The position numbers were made by a program, and so were the translations under genes. Shown piece after piece: positions 17,971 to 27,666 of a stretch of DNA of 64,000 bases. Numbering within the stretch: position 1 is the first letter of the stretch; each line of letters opens with the position of its first letter. Source of the DNA: Candidatus Villigracilis propinquus (GTDB taxonomy: Bacteria > Chloroflexota > Anaerolineae > Anaerolineales > Villigracilaceae); assembly GCA_016714565.1 (NCBI GenBank), contig JADKDM010000005.1:124001-188000 (forward strand), written 5' to 3'. The notes beneath the pieces are model-generated. The model made no database searches, was not told the DNA's origin, and was given only the letters and a program-made list of their open reading frames with translations.

Positions 17971-18975
17971 TTACCTCACACATCGGAACCCGACCCCGGG
18001 GCTGTAGTAGGTGGGCGTGGCATTGTTGCGAACCCACACGCGCAAGTCCATATCGTAGGTGTCCTTCGAGCCGCCGCGCATGAAGCGATAGTGCATGCCC
18101 TCGTAGATATCTCCCGTCCATTGCCAGACGTTGCCCGCCATGTCGTACAGCCCGTATGGCGAAGTGGAGTCGATGGTTTGGTAGCCGTTGTAATTCTGTC
18201 CGTTGTAAAAGCCGACGGGGCTGGTGCGTGATCCAAAAGAGGACATATCTTCAAACGGGTCACGCGAAGAATAGAAGTTGGCATTCTCGCGCAGAATTTC
18301 ATCTCCCCACGGGAAGGGACGTGTGCTCCCTGAGCCTGTCGAAGGGCCGCGCGCGGCTTTTTCCCATTCCATTTCGGTGGGGAGGCGGGCATCATAATAT
18401 TTACAATAGCCCCACGCGCCAAACCATGAGACGTTTGTCATCGGGTGGTTTTCATATCCTTCCTGACTTGAAAAGGTCGTGCCATCGAATTTGATTCTTT
18501 GGGATGGGTCATCCAGCGGGATGAAGAGCCAATCGCCCGCTTCGATTCTTTCTTCGTGCTTGGTCCCGTTATACTCGTCGCCCGGGTAAAAGCTGACAAT
18601 TTTTTCGGCGTCCAATTTTACATAGCCATCCGCGAGTGCTGCATTGAGGAAGTCCGCATATTGGCTAACGGTCACATCGGTGACCATGATCTCATACGCG
18701 CCAGTGGATTCAATATCCTCGTGCTGTCCGAAATAGAATTCACCCGCTGGCACTTGTGCCCATGTGTTCGGGTCAATGCCTGTCTCAAATGTGGGGATGG
18801 GGGCGTTCAAGTCCACGGGGGCACATGAAACCATAACCATCGTCATTGCGAGGAGGGCGATAGCCCGACGACACTTGCGCCACACGCCAGTGCAGGTGAG
18901 CAATCCCATTTGCCAGCGGGGAGATTGCTTCGGGCTACGCCCTCGCAATGACGAAGAAAGAAAGAGGCGTCTCAT
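17971..18975 (-). CDS. SUMF1/FGE-sulfatase-domain lipoprotein without the catalytic Cys pair
   Basis: 334 residues. An SUMF1-type domain (~75-334) shows 'WAQVPAGEFYFGQHED', 'VTVSQYADFLNAAL', 'PMTNVSWFGAWGYCKYYDAR', 'LPTEMEWEKAARG', 'YDMAGNVWQWTGD', 'FMRGGS' and 'GFRCVR'. The Cys-x4-Cys pair that generates formylglycine in true FGE is absent ('GGSKDTYDMDLRVW'), so it is probably a binding or assembly factor. A lipobox 'MVMVSC' predicts a lipoprotein. The text between the start Met and the lipobox, including 'RRAIALLAMT', is encoded by Family-A repeat copy 2, and 'PSTGSGST' by a Family-B palindrome. The ATG overlaps the upstream stop (ATGA), so it is coupled to the 12-TM gene. Confidence 0.8.
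   Translation of the reverse strand: MRRLFLSSSLRGRSPKQSPRWQMGLLTCTGVWRKCRRAIALLAMTMVMVSCAPVDLNAPIPTFETGIDPNTWAQVPAGEFYFGQHEDIESTGAYEIMVTDVTVSQYADFLNAALADGYVKLDAEKIVSFYPGDEYNGTKHEERIEAGDWLFIPLDDPSQRIKFDGTTFSSQEGYENHPMTNVSWFGAWGYCKYYDARLPTEMEWEKAARGPSTGSGSTRPFPWGDEILRENANFYSSRDPFEDMSSFGSRTSPVGFYNGQNYNGYQTIDSTSPYGLYDMAGNVWQWTGDIYEGMHYRFMRGGSKDTYDMDLRVWVRNNATPTYYSPGVGFRCVR
18328..18346. repeat. Family-B palindrome inside the SUMF1-like gene
   Basis: ccctgagcctgtcgaaggg, read in frame as a Ser/Thr/Gly-rich loop 'PSTGSGST' where related proteins have a short 'RG..RPFPWG' turn. Confidence 0.8.
18841..18953. repeat. Family-A dispersed palindrome, copy 2, inside a coding sequence
   Basis: Starts CGTCATTGCGAGG and ends CCTCGCAATGACG, with inner 'gagattgcttcgg'. 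The whole element is read in frame as the N-terminal region of the SUMF1-like lipoprotein. Confidence 0.9.
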
Positions 18976-20447
18976 TTCATCACCTCCTCTGAAAGGTCTT
19001 GATTCGCTTCATTAGTCCAACGTCCCTTTGGCTTGAAGAGGTCGATCAAACGCCAGATCATGACGGTGGCAAGCAAAACGAGCAGCATGCCGAGACCGAA
19101 GTCGATGGCGTACATGAGACCGTTGACCAAAGGCTGTTGTTCGGCTTCTGTGATAAAGAGTCGTTTCATTTCAAAAACGGTGACAGCAGCGAGGGCGATG
19201 TCTGAAAGGATGATGATGCTCCAACCATACAACTGGCGGACTTTGCCTTTTAAGCCGAGCATGTCACCGTAATAAAGCAGGATGATGGTGGCGATGATGG
19301 CGGAGAGCGCGTGCCAGTGTCCCGTCAGTTCGATGCGTTCTTCGCGGGCAGGCCACATGCGGAAAATTTCGTCAAGCTTGATGGCCATGAAAATGCCGAT
19401 GCCGCTGGTGGTGAAATTCATGAAGAGCATCTGCCAGAGCGGACCGAAGCGCAGCGGATCGCGTACCATGGCGCTGAGTTTTTGTCCGAAGGTTGGCTTT
19501 TGAATGTGCGCTGTGCCTTCGCGGATGAGTTGACCCCACTCCCATATCAGCAATAAAAGCGCCGCAACCATCGAGGGTGTTGCGCCGACATAAATGACCA
19601 TGTGAGCCACAGGCTCAAGCGGAGTGACCACGCCCCATACACCGAGGTTGAGCACGATGGTTCCGAGGATCATTAACGGCATGGCGACTTTGTGCAAAAT
19701 GCCTTTGAAGTTCAGCCAACGTCCCACGATAAGCGTGATCATAATGGCAATGAGTGCGAGCATAATGTGCAAATGCCCAATGATCGAATATTCCATTGTC
19801 GTTTTTTCGGGATAGCGAATGATGTTCTCGGCAAGGAAGGTTTCAAAGCCGTGACCATAATATGAGCCAGGAACTGCGCCGAATAATGAAGAAAGCACAG
19901 TGGTGACTGCGGTGGCGAAGAAGGCTCCACGTTCGAGGTCGAATCCGCTTTTGGTGTGGGCATACTGATCATTAGTGACGTAATATTCCTTGTCCCACGG
20001 CCAGAGCGCAATGATGAGCATCACCCCTGCGAGGAAGATCAGCGAAAGGCCGAAGATGTAAATTCCATGAAATGCCCAGTTATGGCCGAAGTAGGCAAAA
20101 CCCATGCCGAAGATCATCGTCAAGATGTAGCCGACGGTGATGATGGCATTGATGGCGGTCTTGAAGAATTCCTTCATCTTCAACAGACCCGTGATCATGT
20201 AGGTCTCAATGGCGATGACCGCCATGGCGATGGAATGATACAAAATGATGATGCGTCCCTCGCGCTCGGACTGTACGATCTCCATGCCGAGGAGTTTGAT
20301 CACCACTTCGCGCACGCCCATCTCTGCCATTGGGCCTGAGAGCATGCCCCAAACAGCAGTGACCATGCCGATCATTGCGATTGCAACGAGGATGAGTCCT
20401 TTAGTAGAACCGAAGAGGTAATTGAAACGGGTTTTGATAAATTGCAT
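18972..20447 (-). CDS. ~12-TM membrane protein with two HxH motifs, haem-copper-oxidase-like candidate
   Basis: 491 residues with about 12 hydrophobic segments. Histidines cluster at membrane segments: 'LYHSIAMAVIAIETY' (H71), 'YFGHNWAFHG' (H122, H127), 'IIGHLHIMLALIAIMI' (H225, H227), 'EPVAHMVIYVG' (H282) and 'ELTGHWHALSAIIATI' (H377, H379). Twelve helices, an early-helix His and HxH pairs recall subunit I of haem-copper oxidases and NO reductases. However, the HPEVY copper-ligand motif and the HH pair were not found, so membership is unproven. The ATG at 20447 is chosen because the upstream in-frame text is repeat-derived and low complexity. Neighbours are a CtaB-type gene and the A1/A2 membrane paralogues, on the same strand. 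It is coupled to the lipoprotein gene. Confidence 0.6.
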   Translation of the reverse strand: MQFIKTRFNYLFGSTKGLILVAIAMIGMVTAVWGMLSGPMAEMGVREVVIKLLGMEIVQSEREGRIIILYHSIAMAVIAIETYMITGLLKMKEFFKTAINAIITVGYILTMIFGMGFAYFGHNWAFHGIYIFGLSLIFLAGVMLIIALWPWDKEYYVTNDQYAHTKSGFDLERGAFFATAVTTVLSSLFGAVPGSYYGHGFETFLAENIIRYPEKTTMEYSIIGHLHIMLALIAIMITLIVGRWLNFKGILHKVAMPLMILGTIVLNLGVWGVVTPLEPVAHMVIYVGATPSMVAALLLLIWEWGQLIREGTAHIQKPTFGQKLSAMVRDPLRFGPLWQMLFMNFTTSGIGIFMAIKLDEIFRMWPAREERIELTGHWHALSAIIATIILLYYGDMLGLKGKVRQLYGWSIIILSDIALAAVTVFEMKRLFITEAEQQPLVNGLMYAIDFGLGMLLVLLATVMIWRLIDLFKPKGRWTNEANQDLSEEVMK

Positions 20448-20462
20448 TTGGATGCTCCAAGC

Positions 20463-20517
20463 GTGACCGTGGACAATAGACGACAGACCGTGGTCCGCGG
20501 TCTGTCGTCTGTGGTCG
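20463..20517. repeat. Family-C array forming an inverted repeat
   Basis: 'gaccgtggacaatagacgac', 'agaccgtggtccgcggtctg' and 'tcgtctgtggtc' in the gap between A1 and the 12-TM gene; it can fold into a hairpin. Confidence 0.8.
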
Positions 20518-20518
20518 C

Positions 20519-21118
20519 CTAACCTTTCCTTGCAAACCCTAACGCGAATGCGCCAGTCATCAGGAAGAGCAGGGGAGTCAATATCAGCATAACGAAATCG
20601 GGGCTGAAAAACAACAACTGTTTGCCAAGCGAAATGAACGCCAGCGCAATACCGCCCAAGCCGATCAACACACCGCCAATGCCAACCCACCAAAATCCCT
20701 TTGGCGCGCCTTTGGCATAGAACGGTCCAAGGAAGATCACGAGTCCAGCCACGCCGTGGAAGAGGGGGACGGCAATCTTCTTGAGCGCGTCCATACCGCC
20801 GATGCTGGTGATGGCAATGGCAAGAAAGCCGATTGCCGCAAACCACTTGAAGGCCGTTTTCCACTTCGGGAAATATTCTTCAGCCAGCCCCATCGAAATC
20901 CCAAGAGGAATCAAACTTGCAACGGTCAGAACGTAAGGGGAAGTCAGGATACCGAGTCCGAAGAATATAAGCAAAAGCCCTGAAACCAAAAGCACTGCAA
21001 ACCCCATCAAATAATAGATGTTATGCAGTGCTTTGTTTAATGTGTAACGCTGGTAAAACTTCCAGCACAGGTAGGCGGCTAACAGTCCGGTCAAGAGTAG
21101 AAAGATGATATCCTTCAT
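20519..21118 (-). CDS. Six- to seven-TM membrane protein A1, paralogue of 16344-16949
   Basis: 199 residues from the ATG at 21118, which has 'aaggag' about ten bases upstream; the longer in-frame start at 21169 lacks one. The whole protein is hydrophobic, starting 'MKDIIFLLLTGLLAAYLCWK'. It includes 'LFHGVAGLVIFLGPFYAKG', 'WWVGIGGVLIGLGGIALAF' and a final 'GAFALGFARKG'. It matches A2 (16344-16949) over its full length, with the same HGxAG histidine. It is the first gene of the minus-strand cluster. Function unknown; a subunit of the same membrane complex as the 12-TM protein is the simplest hypothesis. Confidence 0.6.
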   Translation of the reverse strand: MKDIIFLLLTGLLAAYLCWKFYQRYTLNKALHNIYYLMGFAVLLVSGLLLIFFGLGILTSPYVLTVASLIPLGISMGLAEEYFPKWKTAFKWFAAIGFLAIAITSIGGMDALKKIAVPLFHGVAGLVIFLGPFYAKGAPKGFWWVGIGGVLIGLGGIALAFISLGKQLLFFSPDFVMLILTPLLFLMTGAFALGFARKG

Positions 21119-21348
21119 TTGCGCATTCTCCTTTTTAATTGCATCAATACTATGTGAATTATTACACAATTAGATTGTAAAAACTGTAACTAAAATCACA
21201 TTTTGGAATAAACTTCCGCATCCTGCTTCGCTCACGCTTGTTTCCGTTTCGATATAGAGTCTATGCTCGGGCTGCTTTAGTCTGGTAAAAATAAAAGGTA
21301 ATGGCAACGTATTATTTATGCTTATGGACTGTATAATCCAATCGTCTG
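21119..21348. promoter_or_regulatory. Divergent intergenic region; -10 box close to the sensor start
   Basis: Separates the minus-strand cluster from the plus-strand sensor gene. TATAAT at 21332-21337 lies 11 bases before the sensor ATG (21349), with no clear -35 and no Shine-Dalgarno. If it is used, the transcript would be nearly leaderless. Nothing else is seen here. Confidence 0.4.
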
Positions 21349-24300
21349 ATGAAATCCATCCCCTTTTCCCCTTTTGCATTTGACCCCTTTTCCTCGCGCA
21401 ACCTTCAGGAATGGCGGGAGTATGTTCTGGAGTGGCTCCTGCGGGGCGTGCTTATTCTTTGGTTCATTGCGCTTATTTCCGGAATCAACAATGCCTTTAA
21501 AACCTATGCTGCCGAGTCAGAAACTACCCCCAACTCACTTCTCTTAATAATATCCCTGCTGGCCATTTACCTGACAGCAACAGCATTGCTTGCGTTCGTC
21601 ACATTAAATTCAAAATTACCATTCAGGTTTCGAGCAGGGGGATTGCTGCTTGCCTTGTATATTGTGGGAACTGTCGGGTTGGTTTTTTCCTCATTAAGCG
21701 GCGACGGACGGATCATCCTTTTTGCGTTTGTCATTCTCTCTGCAGTCTTCTTTGACCTGCGCTACAGCCTGCCCGTTTATATTTTCAGCCTGTTCACTCT
21801 GCTTGTGATCGGCTGGCTTCAATTGAATGGATATGTAGTTGTACCTTCAGCGCGGCAGATCAATTCAACAGACATGGGCGCCTGGGTGAGCGGCACGCTG
21901 GTATTCCTTACACTTAGTGTGGCTGTCTTAATTTCGATCACCTATCTCTTGCGTGTTTTGGGCATCAACCTCGAAAGAACGCACGAACTTTTGAAGCGCG
22001 AACAACGGCTATCCCAGATCCTTCGTACTGTTACAGACATCAATCAATTGATCGTCCGCGAACAGGATTCACAGACGCTCCTTTCCGATGCCTGTGAATT
22101 GCTTATTCGCGGCAGAGGCTATTCGTTTGCCTGGGTCGGTTTGTTGGAGCCGGATAACGTCACCCTTAACCTTGTTGCGCAGGCGGGGATGATGTTGATC
22201 CTTCCAAGTTCACCAGCCGCATTGACGAAGAAGCTGAGGCATTGGTTTGTGCGAGAAACGCAATTCTCTCCCGTTCGGTGTTTCTCGTTACCCCATCAGA
22301 AGCAGATGATCCCTGTAAGGTTTGTCCACGCCGTGAAAGAGATCCCAATCGTACCGGGATTGCGCTGCCTTTATTGCGCGATGAGAGGGTGTTGGGTACT
22401 TTAGTGGTAGACCATACCCTTCCAAATGCTGTGTTTAATGAAGAAGAAACCGACATCCTTCAGGGACTGGCCAATGACCTGGCATACGCGTTGGAGAAGA
22501 TCGAGGCAGACCAGCGCCTTTGAGATACGCGCGCAACCAGCGATTACTCAATGAGATCACCACCACTGCGCTCGAAACACCAGACCTGTACGCCATGTTG
22601 GACATCGTGATGCGAAAATTATCCGAAGTCCTGCGTGCAGACGGCTACTATGTCACCCTGTGGAATGGTGAAGATACCAACCCGAGACTCGCAGCCATAT
22701 CTGTAGCTCTACAGGAATCGTTTGATAATTTGAAAGTTGGATCTGACAGTCAATTGTTTAGCCATGCGATTTTGGATGCGGGGAAAGCCTTGATCATCGA
22801 AGATATGACGGATACGCCTTATGCTGGCCCCGATATGGCCAGTCAATTCCCCGGCTGGTCTGCACTCGGTTTGCCATTGATCGCAAATAACCAAAAACTG
22901 GGGACGGTGATTATTTGCTATAACCAGCGCCATTTATTCATCGAAGATGAGACCGAACTGGCTCAACAGGCGGCGAATCAGATCGCCCTGGCGGTGGCGA
23001 AATCCAATTTGGATATGGAAACCCACTCAAAGGCGGTTGAGCTGGCCAGCTTGTATACCGCTGCGCAGGATATGGCTTCCAGTCTTTTGGACCCACCCGC
23101 CCTCCTGACGAAACTGGCCCGCCATATGACCGATGCCCTGAAAGTGACAAGCAGTAACATCATGGCTGTGAATTTGAGCGATGCGACCATGGAAGTAGTA
23201 GCGGAATATTGGAGTTCCGAAGCCGCCCCGCTGGAAACCCAGTCCGATCTGGGAAGGGTATATGCAAATAGCGACTATGCAACCATCATGCAGTTCATGC
23301 TTGACGGGCAGGTACTCATTTTGCACGCAGATGATGACAAACTGACTTCTATCGAAAAGAATCAATTTACTTTGTATGATGTTAAATCCATGATGTTCGT
23401 GCCGATCATGGCGCATGGACAGTTGTTGGGTGATATTGAGCTTTGGGAAAGCAGCCACAGGCGCGAGTTTACCGCAGCAGAAATACGGCTCGCTCAAGCC
23501 ATGGCCGGGCATGCCGCCGGTATTATTGAAAATTCCACCCTTTTTGCCATCACCCGTCAGCGGGAAAGCGAATTGGGCGCCTTGCTCAGGGTGGCGCGGG
23601 CTGTCTCCTCCAGCTTGCAATTGTCTGACGTGCTAATGCAGGCTGCAACCACATTATCCCGCCTGCTGCGCGTGGATTATTGCTCTCTTTCTGATTATTT
23701 ACCCGACCAGAACGGAATCATGACCACAGCCCTCTTTTCCTCTGACGAAGATGTGAGCGGCCCGGGCGATATTGGCCACTTCTTTTCGCTGGATGAATAC
23801 CCAACCACATTGCAGGTACTTGAAAGCGGTCAATCCACCGTTATTCGTTTGGATGATCCGAATGCCGATCCGTCGGAGATCAAACAATTACAGCGTGACA
23901 AAATGTTCACATCCCTGCTCATTCCTCTGCGTTTGCGCGGGCGGTCTCTTGGTCTGGCGGAGTTGTTTTCGTCCGACCCGCAGCGAAACTTCAAGCCGGA
24001 GGAGGTTCAATTTGCCAGCGCCCTTGCAGATCAGGTTGCCGTGGCAGTTGAAAATGCCCGCTTGTATGAAAAGCGGGAACAACAGGAGGCCTATTTCCGT
24101 GCATTGATCGAAAATTCTGCGGAAGGTGTTGCTATTTTTGACGCTCAGGGAATAGTCCGCTATATTGCTCCTTCGGAAGAACGGCTGACCGGCTATCTGC
24201 CCGAGGAAATTCAAGGGCAAACCGCATTCCGATATATACATCCGCAGGATCTTCTCAACGTGTTGGATGTATTCAAAGAAGGTGTGGCAACTCCAGGCGC

Positions 24301-26350
24301 GGTCCGAACCGTTGAATATCGCTTGCAGCGCAAGGATGGAGAGTGGCGTCATTTCGAGATCACCGGTCACAATATGCTGGATGATCTTCATATCAACGGC
24401 GTTGTTGCGAATTATCGTGACATCACGGAACGTAAAAAAGCAGAGTGGGCGGTGAAGGAAAGCCAGTCCCGTTTGGAGGCAATTGTTTCCACCGCCTTAA
24501 ATGGCATCATCACAATAGATAACGAACATAAAGTTGTTTTATTCAATCCGTCTGCCGAAAGGATCTTTGGCTACTCCGCCGAGGAAACGCTTGGTCAGTC
24601 TTTGAATAAACTTATTCCCGAGCGGTATCACGGTTCGCATTCCTCTTATGTGGAGGCGTATGGCATTTCTGGAAATTCATCCCGCAAAAAGGGACTGCTG
24701 GATTCGTTATACGGACGGCGCGCGAACGGCGAAGAATTTCCGATGGAGGCGTTTATTTCCAGTTCTGAAGTTAATGGGAAAAGGTTCTACACCGTCATCT
24801 TCCAGGATATTACCGAGCGCAGGCAGGCAGAGGATGCGCTGAAAGAAAGCGAGAGAAAATTCCGCGCGCTGGCTGAGAATATTCCCAGTGTTGTCTATCA
24901 ATGCCAGAACGACAGCAAATACACATTTATTTATCTGAACGACTCGATAGAACAACTTACCGGGTATTCCAAGGCTGAGTTCCTGAGCACTGCATTGAGC
25001 TTTGTTGATCTCTATCATCCCGAGGATCTAAAATACATCCCCATCCCCGATGATTTGAACAAGGAGCATATTAATCAATCGCCCTTTCACATCACCTACC
25101 GGATTCGACACAAGGATGGACATTGGGTCTGGGTGGATGAATGGGGCACCGGCGTTCTGGATGCCCAGGGACAGGTTCAATACCTTGAAGGCGTGATGAT
25201 CGACATCACCGAACGGAAGCGATCCGAGGAAGGTCTTCGCCGTCACGCCATGGAACTGGAAACGCTCGCCGTTGCCACTTCCGCTTTGCGCACGGCGCAG
25301 AACGTTACTGAAATGCTCCCCATTCTCGCGCGGCAGGCTTTGCGTGCGGTGAATGCGACATACGCATCCATCTTTTTGCTTGAGCCTGAAACGGGCGAGT
25401 TCGTTTCACGCGGCTGGTATTCAGTGGGTACTCAACCCAACTTCTCCCTGTCGGATGAATCGAACCTGCGCCATTTCCCCAATATGGGAATCACGGGCCG
25501 TGTTGCCGCAACAGGCGAGATCTATATGTCCGAGGATATTCAAAAAGATCCGGTCCTTTTGGTGTTGGATGGCGAGCGTGAGCGTCTTAAGGATGTGCAT
25601 GGAAGCGTATCCCTGCCGCTGCGCGCCCAGGAAAAGATCATCGGCGTCATGCATATTTGGTCCACTGAGTGCCGCATCTTTTCAGATACCGAGATCCGCC
25701 TGCTTATCGCCCTTGCGGAAACTGCCAGCAACTCCATCCACCGCGCCATTTTGTTCGAGCAAACGCTGCAACATGCCCAGGAACTTGCCCTCGCCTACGA
25801 CAACACTCTTGAAGGCTGGGCGCGTGCCCTCGAACTGCGTGACGAGATCACTGAAGGCCACACCCGCCGTGTGACCGAATTGACCCTCAAACTGGCGCGC
25901 GCGCTTAATATCCCCGAAAATGAGATCGTTCATGTTCGTCGCGGCGCACTCCTGCACGATATTGGAAAAATGGGTATCCCGGATTCCATCCTGCATAAGC
26001 CCGGCCCGTTTACCGCGCAGGAACGCATGATCATGCAGCAGCACACCCAATACGCCCGCGATATGCTCGCCTCCATTTCATTCCTCCAACCCGCCATTGA
26101 TATTCCATATTGTCATCATGAACATTGGGATGGCGCAGGCTACCCGCGCGGACTTAAAGGCAAGGAAATCCCCCTCGCCGCGCGCGCCTTCTCCATCATC
26201 GACGTGTGGGACGCGCTCACTTCAGACCGTCCCTACCGCCCCGCATGGACAAAAGAAAAAACCCGCGATTACATCCTCGAACGTTCAGGCAAACAATTCG
26301 ATCCGCAGGTCATTGAAGTCTTCTTCTCCCTCGTACTGGACGAAACCTAA
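21349..26350 (+). CDS. Very large multi-GAF/PAS sensor with C-terminal HD-GYP domain, two frameshifts
   Basis: A 1667-residue (corrected) membrane sensor. The N-terminus has six to seven hydrophobic segments (~25-215). About five GAF domains follow, the fifth after the PAS block. Three PAS/PAC units end in 'YRDITERKKAEWAVKES', 'FQDITERRQAEDALKES' and 'MIDITERKRSEEGLRR'. The C-terminal HD-GYP domain has 'GALLHDIGKMGIPDSIL' and 'HHEHWDGAGYPRGLKG', the HD and GYP signatures of cyclic-di-GMP phosphodiesterases. A missing G near 22192 and a missing T near 22520 split the first GAF region; restoring them gives 'QAGDDVDPSKF' and 'QRLLRYARNQRLLNEI'. Its stop overlaps that of the convergent lysA. The signals sensed cannot be told from sequence. 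Confidence 0.9.
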
Positions 26351-27666
26351 AGCGCCTCGTCTCGCGCCAGCAGGTCGGTCACCGTCTCCCGCCGTTGGAT
26401 CACGCGAACCTTCCCCGCTTCCACCCACAGCACCGCCGGTTTACGCGCCCCATTGTAATTGGACGACATACTCAATTGATACGCACCCGAAGCAGGGATG
26501 GCGATCAAACCCCCTTCCTCGACTTTTGGCAGGGGCAGGTCTTCAATGACCACATCGCCAGATTCGCAATATGGCCCCGCGATGGATACCACCTCGCTTC
26601 GCTCCCCGCCGACGCCTGATACTGGCAAACAAGAGTATCTCGCCCCATACATTGCATGGCGCGGATTGTCCGTCATCCCTCCGTCTGTCAATATCCAAAC
26701 TTTATCACCGCGCCGTTTGACCGCGCCCACCCTGTAAATAGCCACGCCCGCTCGCGCCACCAAACTGCGGCCTGGCTCTAGGTGCAAATGGGGGAGAGTC
26801 AGCCCGCGCTTTTTGCAGCCCGCGATCACATTCTCCGCGATCACACGCACATACTCGTTCATATCCGGCTGAGGGAGTTCATCCTCGTGATAGGCCACGC
26901 CCCATCCGCCGCCCGGACTGAAATGCCATTCTTCCGAAAACCCGATTTCCACCGCAAGGTCAAGACCGATCTCGATTGCCGCTACCAATGGACTCGCATC
27001 CCGAAAATTGGAGCCCTGATGAAAATGGATGCCGTTCAAGGGCAGGCCATGTTCTCTGCAATACCGCGCCGCTTCCAGAATTTCTTCTCGCGTCATGCCA
27101 AACTTGCTGTCATGCTGTCCCGTTTGCGTGTGGGCATGGTGCGTATCCACCGCCACGCCAGGCAGCAGGCGCAGCCATAAATTCGGCGTAGTAACGACTT
27201 CAGTCGTTATACAAGCGGCTACGTTTTTCATCTCTGTCAAATTATCCACCACGATCGTCCCCGCATGTTGAATTGCAGCCTTCAAGTCATGGATGGATTT
27301 ATTTACCCCATGCACCAGAATATGCTCACGCGGCACACCGCCTGCCAGCGCAATGGCGATCTCGCCCTCTCCTGTGCAATCAACGAACAAGCCATGTGAT
27401 TGGCTCCACTGCGCGATGGCCGTGCAGAGGAATGCCTTCCCAGCATACGTAACAGAAGCAAAAGGGCGTCGTCTTGAGCCTGCTGAAGGGTAGTGTGAAG
27501 CGAGCGCGGATTTGTATCCAGCGGCGGCGGCATCCATTGTGGCCCTGTCATATAAATACAGGGGTGTGCCATGTTCCTTCGCCAACACGGCAAGCTCGTG
27601 CCCCGCAATGGAAAGCGTATCGTTTTCGATTTTTGTTGAGATGGGGAAAAGGTCAATCCGATTCAT
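26347..27666 (-). CDS. lysA: Diaminopimelate decarboxylase
   Basis: A PLP enzyme converting meso-diaminopimelate to lysine. Family marks are 'TPLYLYDRATM', the PLP lysine in 'SVTYAGKAFLC', 'DSKFGMTREEI', 'GIHFHQGSN', 'SPGGGWGVAYHEDE', 'LEPGRSLVARAG', 'GPYCESGDV' with the active-site Cys, and 'GAYQLSMSSNYNG'. Length is 439, as expected. Just before the PLP lysine there is an extra loop 'YPSAGSRRRPF', encoded by a Family-B palindrome (27471-27490). It overlaps the GGDEF gene by 14 bases upstream, so it is translationally coupled to it. Its stop overlaps the sensor stop from the other strand. Confidence 0.95.
   Translation of the reverse strand: MNRIDLFPISTKIENDTLSIAGHELAVLAKEHGTPLYLYDRATMDAAAAGYKSALASHYPSAGSRRRPFASVTYAGKAFLCTAIAQWSQSHGLFVDCTGEGEIAIALAGGVPREHILVHGVNKSIHDLKAAIQHAGTIVVDNLTEMKNVAACITTEVVTTPNLWLRLLPGVAVDTHHAHTQTGQHDSKFGMTREEILEAARYCREHGLPLNGIHFHQGSNFRDASPLVAAIEIGLDLAVEIGFSEEWHFSPGGGWGVAYHEDELPQPDMNEYVRVIAENVIAGCKKRGLTLPHLHLEPGRSLVARAGVAIYRVGAVKRRGDKVWILTDGGMTDNPRHAMYGARYSCLPVSGVGGERSEVVSIAGPYCESGDVVIEDLPLPKVEEGGLIAIPASGAYQLSMSSNYNGARKPAVLWVEAGKVRVIQRRETVTDLLARDEAL
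27471..27490. repeat. Family-B palindrome inside lysA
   Basis: gtcttgagcctgctgaaggg, read in frame as part of the loop preceding the PLP-lysine strand. Confidence 0.75.

Noticed and set aside
20448..20864. N-terminal extension of the 12-TM protein upstream of its ATG
   Set aside because: The added text is Cys/Arg-rich, crosses a repeat array and overlaps the A1 gene; ATG at 20447 fits the family-like start.
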